This document shows positions 42,788-51,201 of a DNA stretch of 64,000 nucleotides, piece by piece. Position 1 is the stretch's first letter, and each line of letters begins with the position of its first letter. Position numbers and translations under genes: made by a program. The notes under the pieces were generated by a model. The model had not been told where the DNA came from and searched no databases. It worked only from the letters and a program-made list of their open reading frames with translations. Source of the stretch: Lysobacterales bacterium (lineage in GTDB: Bacteria; Pseudomonadota; Gammaproteobacteria; Xanthomonadales; Xanthomonadaceae); assembly GCA_016718605.1 (NCBI GenBank), contig JADKCY010000002.1, forward strand, positions 372,001 to 436,000. Direction: 5' to 3'.

Positions 42788-42929
42788 TGCGAGAGTGTGA
42801 GGATCCAGAAGCAGGCCGCGCATTGTCGCGCACCGCATCCCCCAGCGGGTGAACTTCGCGGCACGGCGCCTGTCGCTGAAGCGACCTCGCGAGCGACAGA
42901 CAGTCAACCGAGCGCGCTACACTTCGGTC

Positions 42930-43322
42930 ATGCGAATCACGCCGTCCTCTCTGCTGAGTCTGCTACTGCTGAGCGCACTGCTCGCCGGGCTGCTGCGCGC
43001 GCCGTGCAGCGGCACTGCTATGGCGACCGCGGCGGCGCAGGCCAGCGCCGCACGCTCGGTGGACACGGAAGCACCCTGCCCCATGCACCGCATCAAGGCC
43101 GAGCGATTGGCGGCGGATATCGGTCGCTCGGTGCAGCCGCATGACTGCGATCACTCGGGGTCTGACACCTGCCACTGTCAGGCCGCCAGCCTGGCCTTGA
43201 TCAATGGGCCGCCGATTGACCCGCCCACGCTGCGTCCGCAGCTGCCAAGCCCACCTCGACCGACCGTCGAGCTTGCACAAGTCGTCGAGCGCAGGCTGCG
43301 ACCGCCCATCGCGAACACCTGA
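42930..43322 (+). CDS. copL: CopL-type metal-binding regulatory protein
   Basis: 130 aa from the ATG at 42930. A hydrophobic leader (SLLSLLLLSALLAGLL) is followed by a region with clustered Cys and His: CPMHRIKAE, then HDCDHSGSDTCHCQ. This plan fits CopL, the small His/Cys-rich exported protein that in Xanthomonas lies first in the copper operon and is needed for copper-induced expression of the genes after it. Its place just before a TolC-like gene and a multicopper oxidase supports the call. Family assignment is by pattern, not by alignment. Confidence 0.7.
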   Translation: MRITPSSLLSLLLLSALLAGLLRAPCSGTAMATAAAQASAARSVDTEAPCPMHRIKAERLAADIGRSVQPHDCDHSGSDTCHCQAASLALINGPPIDPPTLRPQLPSPPRPTVELAQVVERRLRPPIANT

Positions 43323-43433
43323 TCGTCCGCCGGTGATGCCTCCGGCCCAAGGCACTGCGACTTGCCGCTGTCAACCGCCTTTGCCCAACGCCATGCCATC
43401 GAACACGGCGTCGGCGCAATCCAAGGATTTTCC

Positions 43434-44960
43434 ATGACTGTCTCACCCGATATCTCGGCTTGGACGACGCGTGTGCGTCGTTTGGGCGTGCTCACGTTGC
43501 TGGGCTTGAGTGGCTGTACACACGTACCCAGCGCGCAGGACGCCATGGCGCCGCTGCGCGCAGAACTTTCCGAACGTCACCCGTCCGTCGCCATGACCTT
43601 GCCGGACCCTGCCGACGCGCTGCAGTCCAGGATCAGTGCATTGCCCGACCTCGCCACGGCCCGCGCCTTGGCACTGCGCAATGATCCGCAACTGCGTCAG
43701 GCCATCGTCGCCTTGGGTATCTCGGAAACCGCCTGGCGCGATGCGCATCGACCCGGCAATCCATCGATTGCCTGGCTTCGACATCGCGGGGACGGCGACT
43801 GGAATGGCACTCAGTGGAACCTGTCGCTGGGCATCACCGATCTGCTCCTGCTGCCACAGCGCACGCGCTTGCGTGAGCGCGAACGCGAACAGGCGCGTGC
43901 CACTCTGTTGGCGCAAGTCGCACGCACGCTGTCAGCGACCGATCGTGCTTGGTATGGCTGGGTGGGCGCGCAATTGGCCGCAGAGGCGTCGGAACTGCTG
44001 GCGGAAGCGGCGCAACTTTCCCTCGAACTGGCAGAACGCTTCCAGCAAGCAGGCAATCTGCCCCCCGTAGACCTGGCGATCTACCGCGCGGACGCTGCTC
44101 GCGCCAAGGTGGCAATGATCGATGCCAAGCAAATCGCGATTGAGTTCGGCCACGCGCTGCGAATCCAACTTGGACTCGCAGATCACGATGTCGTACTGCC
44201 GGCGTCGACATTCGGGCTTCCACACACACCACCCGATCTCGCGCAACTGCAGGCGCTCGCCAGAAAGTTCGCCCCCGCGCTGCAGACCGCACGCAACATC
44301 CATCGGCAGCGCGAAGCCGAACTGCTATTGGCGCAGCGCAGCGCGTGGATTGGCGAGCTTGAGATGGAAGCCGAGCACGAGTCGCGTGCAGGAGAAACAA
44401 CCGATACCGCGATCGGACTGCATTGGCAGATTCCGCTGTTCGAACAGGGCCAGAGCCGTCGACAACGAGCGCGATGGCGCCTGCAAGCTGCGCACACCGA
44501 TCTACAAACGATCGAGCAGCAAGTGATGCACCAAGTGGCGATGAGCCATCAGCGCCTGACCGCGCTTGCTGCGCAGATCCAGCTGTATGAAACCGCTCTG
44601 CTGCCCGCACTGACAACCGCCGTCGCAGAACAGCAGAAGCGGCAGAACTACATGCTGATCAGTGTCTTCGATCTGCTGCGTGCCAGGCGTGACCAATTCG
44701 AGGCAGCACAAGCCTACGTCGCCAGCCTGTCGGCGTACTGGCAAACCTTGGCGGCATTGGGTGCCAGCATCGGCGCGGACTTGCCCGACATGCCGATGCC
44801 GTCGGCAACGTTCGACCTCGCCAAACTGCTGGGTCTGGGTGCAAATACCTCCGCACCGCTTTCCCAGCCAATGGATCACCGCCACCACCACGCGCAACCG
44901 GCGGCGGTTGCCAACCCGGCACCCGAAGCCCACACAGGACATCACCACCATGAAGATTGA
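43434..44960 (+). CDS. TolC-family outer membrane efflux lipoprotein with His-rich C-terminus
   Basis: 508 aa. The lipoprotein signal ends in LTLLGLSGC (Cys near residue 23). The two OEP repeats are seen as long alpha-hairpin segments: LATARALALRNDPQLRQAIV to AQVARTLSATDRAWYGWVGA, and FAPALQTARNIHRQREAELL to MHQVAMSHQRLTALAAQIQL. The last 30 residues carry MDHRHHHAQ and HTGHHHHED, a likely metal-binding tail not found in ordinary TolC proteins. With CopL before and a multicopper oxidase after (11-bp overlap) it takes the place that copB usually has, so a role in copper export or sequestration at the outer membrane is likely. Confidence 0.88.
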   Translation: MTVSPDISAWTTRVRRLGVLTLLGLSGCTHVPSAQDAMAPLRAELSERHPSVAMTLPDPADALQSRISALPDLATARALALRNDPQLRQAIVALGISETAWRDAHRPGNPSIAWLRHRGDGDWNGTQWNLSLGITDLLLLPQRTRLREREREQARATLLAQVARTLSATDRAWYGWVGAQLAAEASELLAEAAQLSLELAERFQQAGNLPPVDLAIYRADAARAKVAMIDAKQIAIEFGHALRIQLGLADHDVVLPASTFGLPHTPPDLAQLQALARKFAPALQTARNIHRQREAELLLAQRSAWIGELEMEAEHESRAGETTDTAIGLHWQIPLFEQGQSRRQRARWRLQAAHTDLQTIEQQVMHQVAMSHQRLTALAAQIQLYETALLPALTTAVAEQQKRQNYMLISVFDLLRARRDQFEAAQAYVASLSAYWQTLAALGASIGADLPDMPMPSATFDLAKLLGLGANTSAPLSQPMDHRHHHAQPAAVANPAPEAHTGHHHHED

Positions 44961-46257
44961 CCGACGCCAATGGTTGACCGGCACCGGCAGCGGACTCCTG
45001 CTCGGCGGCCTGTTGCCCAGCTTGAGCAGCGCAGTACGCGCCGAGCAAACCTCCGCAGCGCGACGTTTTCCGCAAACACCCGTACACACCCCGAACGGCT
45101 GGTCCCTGCCGCATCGGATGATCGATGGCGTCAAGGAATTCCATCTGGTGGCCGAGCAGTTCGAGCATGAATTCGCCCCCGGTTCGAAGGCCACGGTCTG
45201 GGGCTACAACGGCTCCACGCCTGGCCCAACCATCGAAGCGACGGAGGGTGATCGCGTTCGCATTTTGGTCACCAATCATCTGCCGGAGCACACCAGCGTG
45301 CATTGGCATGGATTGCTGCTGCCATGCGGCATGGATGGCGTCAGTGGACTGACCCAAGCACCCATCGCGCCGGGTGAGACCTGGGCCTACGAATTCACCT
45401 TGCAGCAACACGGCACCCACATGTATCACCCACATGCGGACGAAATGACCCAGATCGCGATGGGCATGATGGGTCTCTTCATCATTCACCCGCGCGAAGG
45501 CGAGCCTGAACCCATTCAGCGCGACTACGCCGTGATGCTGCACAACTGGGCGCTGCATCCTGGCACCTCGCGACCTGACCCCTCGGTAATGACCGACTTC
45601 GACCTGTGGAGCATGAACTCCAAAGTGTTTCCAGCCATTCAACCTTTGGTCGCCACAACGGGACAACGGGTGCGAATTCGCGTCGCCAACATTTCGATGT
45701 GGAACCACCCTATCCATCTTCATGGCGTGCAGTTCGAGGTCACCGGCAGTGACGGCGGGCGCTGGCCGCGCAGCCAATGGCGGCGCGAAGTCACCGAGAT
45801 TGTCGGCGTCGGCCAATGTCGCGACATCGAGTTCATCGCAGTTCCGGGTGACTGGGCATTCCACTGCCACATGTCGCATCACACGATGAACGCGATGGGA
45901 CACCACATTGCCAATCCCTTGGGTGTCCAGCAAAGGGGGCTGGAACAACGACTGCAGAGATTGATGCCCGACTACATGCCGATGGGCGAACACGGTATGG
46001 CCGAGCATCAGAACCATACCGACAGCGGTCACATGTCGGGCCCGGTCAATACGTTGCCAATGATGATGGGCAAAGGGCCGTTCGGTAATCTCGAAATGGG
46101 CGGCATGTTCAACGTGGTGAAGGTCCGCGATGATCTGGCACCGGACGACTATCGCGATCCCGGATGGTTCACACATCCCACTGGATCGCTCGCGCAGCGC
46201 ATCAGCACCAGTGCAGGCTACGGCAACCCAGCCCGTCGACCAACGACCGCGACCTGA
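44950..46257 (+). CDS. Periplasmic multicopper oxidase
   Basis: 435 aa. The N-terminus DRRQWLTGTGSGLLLG is a twin-arginine (Tat) signal. Copper ligands are in place: HWHG (118-121), HMYHPH (157-162), HPIHLHGVQF (about 255) and HCHMSHHTMNAM (about 305), giving the type 1 and trinuclear sites. The chain is short compared with CopA of Pseudomonas/Xanthomonas (about 600 aa) and lacks their long Met-rich repeat, though a Met/His-rich stretch (YMPMGEHGMAEHQNH) sits near residue 340. It would oxidise Cu(I) to less toxic Cu(II). The start overlaps the TolC-like stop. Confidence 0.92.
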   Translation: MKIDRRQWLTGTGSGLLLGGLLPSLSSAVRAEQTSAARRFPQTPVHTPNGWSLPHRMIDGVKEFHLVAEQFEHEFAPGSKATVWGYNGSTPGPTIEATEGDRVRILVTNHLPEHTSVHWHGLLLPCGMDGVSGLTQAPIAPGETWAYEFTLQQHGTHMYHPHADEMTQIAMGMMGLFIIHPREGEPEPIQRDYAVMLHNWALHPGTSRPDPSVMTDFDLWSMNSKVFPAIQPLVATTGQRVRIRVANISMWNHPIHLHGVQFEVTGSDGGRWPRSQWRREVTEIVGVGQCRDIEFIAVPGDWAFHCHMSHHTMNAMGHHIANPLGVQQRGLEQRLQRLMPDYMPMGEHGMAEHQNHTDSGHMSGPVNTLPMMMGKGPFGNLEMGGMFNVVKVRDDLAPDDYRDPGWFTHPTGSLAQRISTSAGYGNPARRPTTAT

Positions 46258-46280
46258 GTGTTGACGTCGTTACGCGCAAA

Positions 46281-48407
46281 TCAATGCGTCCGCCGTGCCT
46301 CGCTGACACCCGGGACGGCGGCCATCTTGCCGAGCAGATCGCCCAACTGCTGGAAGTCACTGACCTTCAGCGTAAAACGCAGTTCGACCCGACCAGACGC
46401 ATCGTCCATACGGCTGTTGACCCCCAAAATATGGGCATTGGCCACGCCAATCACATTGGTCAGATCCTTGAGTAACCACTTACGATCAAAACCCCGCACC
46501 AGCACATCAACTTGATAGCTCTGCACACCCTTGCGACCCCATTCCACGGGCAACACCCGCTCGGGATGCCGTGCTGCGAGATGCTGCATTTCTTCGCAAT
46601 CTTGCCGGTGCACGCTGACACCACGGCCTTGGGTGAGATAACCGACGATCAAATCACCGGCAACCGGCTGACAGCAACGTGCGAGTTGCGTCAGCAAGTT
46701 ACCCACACCTTCAATGGTGAAACCGCGGTCGGGTTTGGGCGGTTTGGCTGAAAACGTTGGGGCTGGGCGGGATTCTGTTTCGATCTTGGGCGAGGTAACT
46801 TCATGCAACGCACGCGCAACCTGACTGGGGCTGAAATCACCTAACGCAACCGCCAGATATAACTCCTCGACACGCTGCAATTTCAGCTTGGGCAGCGCCA
46901 ACGACAAATCCAATTGATGCAGCGCAAGCCGCTTCAACTCGCGATCCAACAGATCCTTGCCCGCCTGCAGATTGCGCGCTTGATCCAGCTTGTGGAAATG
47001 CGCACGCACCTTGTCGCGGGCGCGCGCCGAGGCCAGAAACCCCGAACCTGCCATCAGCCAATCTCGACGCGGTTCGGAAACCTTGCCGGTGAGAATTTCG
47101 ATGCGATCACCCGAACTGGGTTGAAAGCTCAACGGGACGATACGTCCGTTCACTTTCGCACCTTGGCAGCGATGCCCGACTTCGGTGTGCACGTGATACG
47201 CGAAATCCAGCACGGTGCCACCTTTTGGCAAATCAATGACCTGACCCTGGGGGGTCAGCACATAGATCCGGTCCTCGATCAGCTCTGTCGACAATCCCGC
47301 CAGCAAGGCCGTCTCGTCTTCACCCTCCTTGCCATCCAGCAGTTGCCGCATCCAGGCAATCTTGCGTTCAAAATCAGCGTCACCACTGCCACCTTCCTTG
47401 TAGCGCCAATGTGCAGCGACACCCAACTCGGCATGCGCATGCATGTCGTGGGTACGAATCTGGATCTCCAGCGTCTTGCCGTGTGGGCCAATGACGGCCG
47501 TATGCAAAGATTGGTAGTTGTTGCCCTTGGGATTCGCGATGTAGTCGTCAAACTCGCTGGGCACGGGTGACCAGAGACTATGCGCGACACCCAAGGCGGC
47601 GTAGCAAGTCGCGATGTCATCGACTAGCACGCGCACTGCACGGATGTCGTACAGATCGCTGAAGGGCACGTCCTTGCGCTGCATCTTTTTCCAGATGCTG
47701 AAGATATGCTTCGGACGCCCAGCGACATCCGCGCGAATTCCGGCCTTCTGCAGCGCTTCGCGCAGGCGAGCTTTGGCTTCTTCAATGAAGCCCTCACGAT
47801 CGCCGCGCTTCTCATCCAGCAAGCCAGCGATGCGACGGTAAGTTTCTGGCTGCAGGTAGCGGAAGGCCAGATCCTCCAGTTCCCACTTCAACTGCCAGAT
47901 TCCCAGGCGATTGGCCAGCGGCGCATGAATATCTGCGGAGAGTTGCGCCAAAGCCCGACGTTGATCTTCGGCTAACGTCGCGGCGGCGCGCATACGCGCC
48001 AATTGACGCGCCAACAGGATTAACACCACGCGCAGATCGCGAATGATCGCCAGCAGTAGACGACGCAAGCCCTCGGCACCTGATTTGCCGCCGCGCTCGT
48101 GGTAGATCGGCCAGACCTTTTCGGCCTCCGCCTGCCCCTGCAACAGCAATCCGACAGCGCCTTGCACTTGTACCGACGGCGCCGCCAGACCGGATTGCCC
48201 GCACGTGAAAAGCGCGGCGGCGGTCAGGGTATCCGCGTCCGCACCCAAGCGATCCAGCAAGGTCAATGTTTGCGCCAACTCACGACTCGCCGCGCTGGTC
48301 TCTGTCAGCGCGCATGCCCAGGCCGCAATACCATCCGGCAGCACACAAGACTTGGCGCCGCGCTGTGCGAGCCAATCCGCGGGCGTAGTGACATCTGCTC
48401 TGCTCAT
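46281..48407 (-). CDS. relA: GTP pyrophosphokinase RelA
   Basis: 708 aa. The N-terminal hydrolase-like domain lacks the HDxxED catalytic motif. The synthetase domain is clear: YDIRAVRVLVDDIATCYAAL, EFDDYIANPKGNNYQSLHTA and LEIQIRTHDMHAHAELG. The acidic EFDD at 285-288 is the ExDD of monofunctional RelA (SpoT has RxKD). TGS (about 385-430) and a C-terminal ACT domain (about 630-708) follow. It makes (p)ppGpp on stalled ribosomes during amino-acid starvation. It converges with the multicopper oxidase gene with 23 bases between. Confidence 0.95.
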   Translation of the reverse strand: MSRADVTTPADWLAQRGAKSCVLPDGIAAWACALTETSAASRELAQTLTLLDRLGADADTLTAAALFTCGQSGLAAPSVQVQGAVGLLLQGQAEAEKVWPIYHERGGKSGAEGLRRLLLAIIRDLRVVLILLARQLARMRAAATLAEDQRRALAQLSADIHAPLANRLGIWQLKWELEDLAFRYLQPETYRRIAGLLDEKRGDREGFIEEAKARLREALQKAGIRADVAGRPKHIFSIWKKMQRKDVPFSDLYDIRAVRVLVDDIATCYAALGVAHSLWSPVPSEFDDYIANPKGNNYQSLHTAVIGPHGKTLEIQIRTHDMHAHAELGVAAHWRYKEGGSGDADFERKIAWMRQLLDGKEGEDETALLAGLSTELIEDRIYVLTPQGQVIDLPKGGTVLDFAYHVHTEVGHRCQGAKVNGRIVPLSFQPSSGDRIEILTGKVSEPRRDWLMAGSGFLASARARDKVRAHFHKLDQARNLQAGKDLLDRELKRLALHQLDLSLALPKLKLQRVEELYLAVALGDFSPSQVARALHEVTSPKIETESRPAPTFSAKPPKPDRGFTIEGVGNLLTQLARCCQPVAGDLIVGYLTQGRGVSVHRQDCEEMQHLAARHPERVLPVEWGRKGVQSYQVDVLVRGFDRKWLLKDLTNVIGVANAHILGVNSRMDDASGRVELRFTLKVSDFQQLGDLLGKMAAVPGVSEARRTH

Positions 48408-48429
48408 GTCGCTCAGTGGACCCCAAAAA

Positions 48430-48457
48430 GAAACGCCGGAGCAAGCTCCGGCGTTTC
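48430..48457 (-). terminator. Terminator of the DUF11-type secreted-protein gene
   Basis: GAAACGCCGGAGC and GCTCCGGCGTTTC form a perfect 13-bp inverted repeat. On the minus strand TTTCTTTTTG follows, 22 bases after the stop at 48479. Confidence 0.88.
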
Positions 48458-48478
48458 ATATCGTGATGCCAGATCGGC

Positions 48479-50416
48479 TCAATTCCCCATTGAGAAGGTG
48501 ACCGAACCACTGACTTGTGCGCCACCGGAGTCCTGCGCACGCACTGTGCAAGTGAACGCTAGCGCAGCGGAAGCATTCTTTCGATAAGTCCACGCTAGCG
48601 CAAAGTCACTCCCCGACGCTTGCGCCGTTGCCGGGGTCAGTTGCGGCAGAACGGCAAACATGTTGCTCAAACTGCCACTGCCGTTGGCCAGCACACAATC
48701 TGCCGGGGTCAGGGTGACTGGTTGAACCAGCTGGGAACTTTCGTTGGACGGCCCGGCGACAACGTCTTCTGCAAAGGCGCTGATACTGACCGTACATGCG
48801 GTATTGCCCGAATCAAAGCAGTTTGCTTCCATGGTTGGAAAGTGATTGGGGCCTTCCAATGGGTCGCCAAGTAGATTGGTAGGCACGTCGCCGGTTGCAG
48901 ACTGGACGATCGTCGAACTGAACAACGAAAAGCTTGGCGCATCATTGGCTTCGGCCACATTCACCGTAAACGCCAGCGAGCGAGTCGCACCACGTGCATC
49001 GGTCGCAGTCAGGGTGACCAACGAACTGCCGGACCCCTCAGATTGCGGCTGCACAAACAACTCCCACGAGTCACCTGCGCGCGGCCCCAACAAACCCGCA
49101 TTCGGAATCAATACCGTGTTCGAACTACTGGCCGTAAAACTGGTGATCGCGTCCTGCTCCGCATCCGTCATCGTGCATTCGAACTCACGAACTGCATCAT
49201 CTTCTTGCATGTTAAGCGGATTCGGTAAAGCGTTAGGCCCCGCTCCAACCTGAGGGTCAACGCAGGTGATTGTCGGCCCCGCATTTTCAAGCAGGGTGAC
49301 TATGGCAGATGCCACATTGTCATCGGCCGAGACGTCTCCTTTGGAGACTTCATCATCGGGCGCAAAAAACACAGCAGTGCTGATCGCGACCTTGTCGTCA
49401 ACATCTGCCACTGCGACCTCTCGGGTGACCGTATAGGAGCGATAGGCACCTGCGGCCAAGGTGAAATCCGGTATATCCAACTGCCCGCTACTGGCACCGC
49501 AGCTTTGCTCCGCCTCGTTTTCACAGGTCCACCCACCGATCGTCACCCGCGGCGTCATGGGCACTGGAGGACTCAGCACAGCGGCGTCGGGCATGAATTC
49601 GCGCAGGCGTACCCCGCTGGCAGTCGCGTTACCGACATTGCGAACTCGGATAACGTATTGGAACGGCTGATCGATATAGGCTTGAATATTGCGCGTCAGA
49701 TAGCGCTCACCATCGTCCAGAATCTCGATGCGCAAGTCAGCTCTGGAGGTCGGGGTCTCCAAGCCATCCGCAAAAATGAGATCCGGATTCTCCGGATCCA
49801 CCGTCACGCCAGGTGCTGGCACATCAGGCGCATTCGCAACCAACGAGTTGTAGGGAATCGCATGACACTGAACCCAATCACCATAGAGCGCAGTCGCAGA
49901 CGCGGGTGTGAAGCGTGCGGTGGACGGAAGCGCATACTCCAAACCACTGATGCCCGTAAGTGTTTGCGCGACGCCGTCCGGATCAGTCAGGCTGATCTGC
50001 AATAAAGGCGGTGAACTACCAGGGTAGTAGCTCTCACACAGTGCAGGCTCAACGATACCGAAGGCGACTTCGCGAGTCAGAACGGTGTAGGACACGGGTC
50101 CAGACAAAATGATATCCAGCGCGTTGCCCGGGAAACGCACCTTAAGATTTGCCGGCGTCGCCTTCACTGAGCACTGCTCAGCCATGGAGGCGTCCACCAC
50201 CACAATCTGAAGCGATTTTCCGTCATCAACAAGCGCTATTTGACCTGGCGTCAATGTTGAACCATCGGCGGGGCAAACGGTCCTTAAAACACCCAAGTTA
50301 CCTGAAGCCGCCACGGTGCTGCTTCCAACTGCAGTAACCAAGGTGGACGTGGAAACAAGAGCCAAGGACACAAACGCTGCGATTGTTTTGCGCTTCCGGG
50401 TCGTCAGGCTGTGCAT
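48479..50416 (-). CDS. Large secreted protein with DUF11-like domain and internal DGLE tag
   Basis: 645 aa. Signal peptide IAAFVSLALVSTSTLVTAV. Residues about 30-215 form an unnamed beta domain; then VTVDPENPDLIFADGLE occurs, which closely resembles the C-terminal DGFE tail of other exoproteins here. After it a DUF11-like domain (RVRNVGNATASGVRLREFMP, about 255-345) and cadherin/VCBS-like beta domains (TLTATDARGATRSLAFTVNV, about 470-500) follow. No enzyme motif. Probably an extracellular structural or adhesion protein. The internal tag suggests a fusion or an ancestral C-terminus extended later. Confidence 0.82.
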   Translation of the reverse strand: MHSLTTRKRKTIAAFVSLALVSTSTLVTAVGSSTVAASGNLGVLRTVCPADGSTLTPGQIALVDDGKSLQIVVVDASMAEQCSVKATPANLKVRFPGNALDIILSGPVSYTVLTREVAFGIVEPALCESYYPGSSPPLLQISLTDPDGVAQTLTGISGLEYALPSTARFTPASATALYGDWVQCHAIPYNSLVANAPDVPAPGVTVDPENPDLIFADGLETPTSRADLRIEILDDGERYLTRNIQAYIDQPFQYVIRVRNVGNATASGVRLREFMPDAAVLSPPVPMTPRVTIGGWTCENEAEQSCGASSGQLDIPDFTLAAGAYRSYTVTREVAVADVDDKVAISTAVFFAPDDEVSKGDVSADDNVASAIVTLLENAGPTITCVDPQVGAGPNALPNPLNMQEDDAVREFECTMTDAEQDAITSFTASSSNTVLIPNAGLLGPRAGDSWELFVQPQSEGSGSSLVTLTATDARGATRSLAFTVNVAEANDAPSFSLFSSTIVQSATGDVPTNLLGDPLEGPNHFPTMEANCFDSGNTACTVSISAFAEDVVAGPSNESSQLVQPVTLTPADCVLANGSGSLSNMFAVLPQLTPATAQASGSDFALAWTYRKNASAALAFTCTVRAQDSGGAQVSGSVTFSMGN

Positions 50417-50690
50417 TCAGATCACTCCATCCACGTGGGTATCGGGCAAAGGTAGTCCGGCACGCGCTGACAATCCAGCCTAATGCCCGAAATCCGTGAT
50501 TTTTCTACATCTTGATTTAGGTTGCGGTTAAGGTAACGAAATCCTGACACAGCGATTTCATCGTTCATGCGGGCGACTCCGATCGACCTTCGATGCGGGG
50601 CGGTGTCAGTCGACACTGCCTTTTGATGCTGCCGAACGACGGACGCAACCTGCTAGACTCGTCCCAAGTCCAACCCGTGCGCATCCCACA

Positions 50691-51164
50691 ATGATTTCCA
50701 AAATCTCCCTGTCATTTGCTCTCGCCATTGGTGCTGTTTCTTTGGCGCACGCAGCGAACGATTTTTCTTCCCTTGAAGAACGCATGAGCCAAGGCGAGTT
50801 CGACGCGGCAGGACTGGACAAACTGTCCGCTGAAGAGCTAGCGTCACTGAACGCGTGGCTACGGGGTGCGAATATCGGTTCGAACGCAACGCCGGCGGCC
50901 TCAAGTGATCGTACCGGCTTCTTGCCGGGTAGCGACATGCCCGATCTGATCGTTTCCAAAATCAACGGGACCTTCAAGGGTTGGTCGGGAAATACCACGT
51001 TCCACTTGGACAATGGGCAGGTCTGGCAGCAGGCCGAGCCGAGCACGCTGGCTGGCGTCAGTCTGGAATCTCCCGAGGTCCGCATCAAGGCAGGCATGGT
51101 GAGTGGCTGGTATCTGAAGGTTGAGGGCTACAACAAGCAGGTCAAGGTCCGGCGTATTCGCTGA
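50691..51164 (+). CDS. Small secreted protein
   Basis: 157 aa. Signal peptide SLSFALAIGAVSLAHAA (cleavage near 22). A short acidic helix (EERMSQGEFDAAGLDKLSAE) is followed by a beta-rich module with KINGTFKGWSGNTTFHLDNG and QVWQQAEPSTLAGVSLESPE, ending in KVRRIR. Proteins of this length with the KINGxFxGWxGxTxFxLxNGQ pattern are found in Xanthomonadales, often annotated hypothetical. No catalytic motif. Alone on its strand; converges with hrpA. Confidence 0.75.
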   Translation: MISKISLSFALAIGAVSLAHAANDFSSLEERMSQGEFDAAGLDKLSAEELASLNAWLRGANIGSNATPAASSDRTGFLPGSDMPDLIVSKINGTFKGWSGNTTFHLDNGQVWQQAEPSTLAGVSLESPEVRIKAGMVSGWYLKVEGYNKQVKVRRIR

Positions 51165-51182
51165 GTCGGTCAACACTTGCCG

Positions 51183-51201
51183 GGCTGGCCTCAGGCCAGC
51201 C
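51183..51201. terminator. Hairpin between the small secreted protein and hrpA
   Basis: GGCTGGCC and GGCCAGCC pair around TCA, which is the hrpA stop codon on the minus strand. No T tract follows on either side, so its terminator role is uncertain. Confidence 0.4.

Noticed and set aside
44659..46176. Minus-strand frame of 505 codons
   Set aside because: Antisense of the multicopper oxidase, whose copper ligands are all present.
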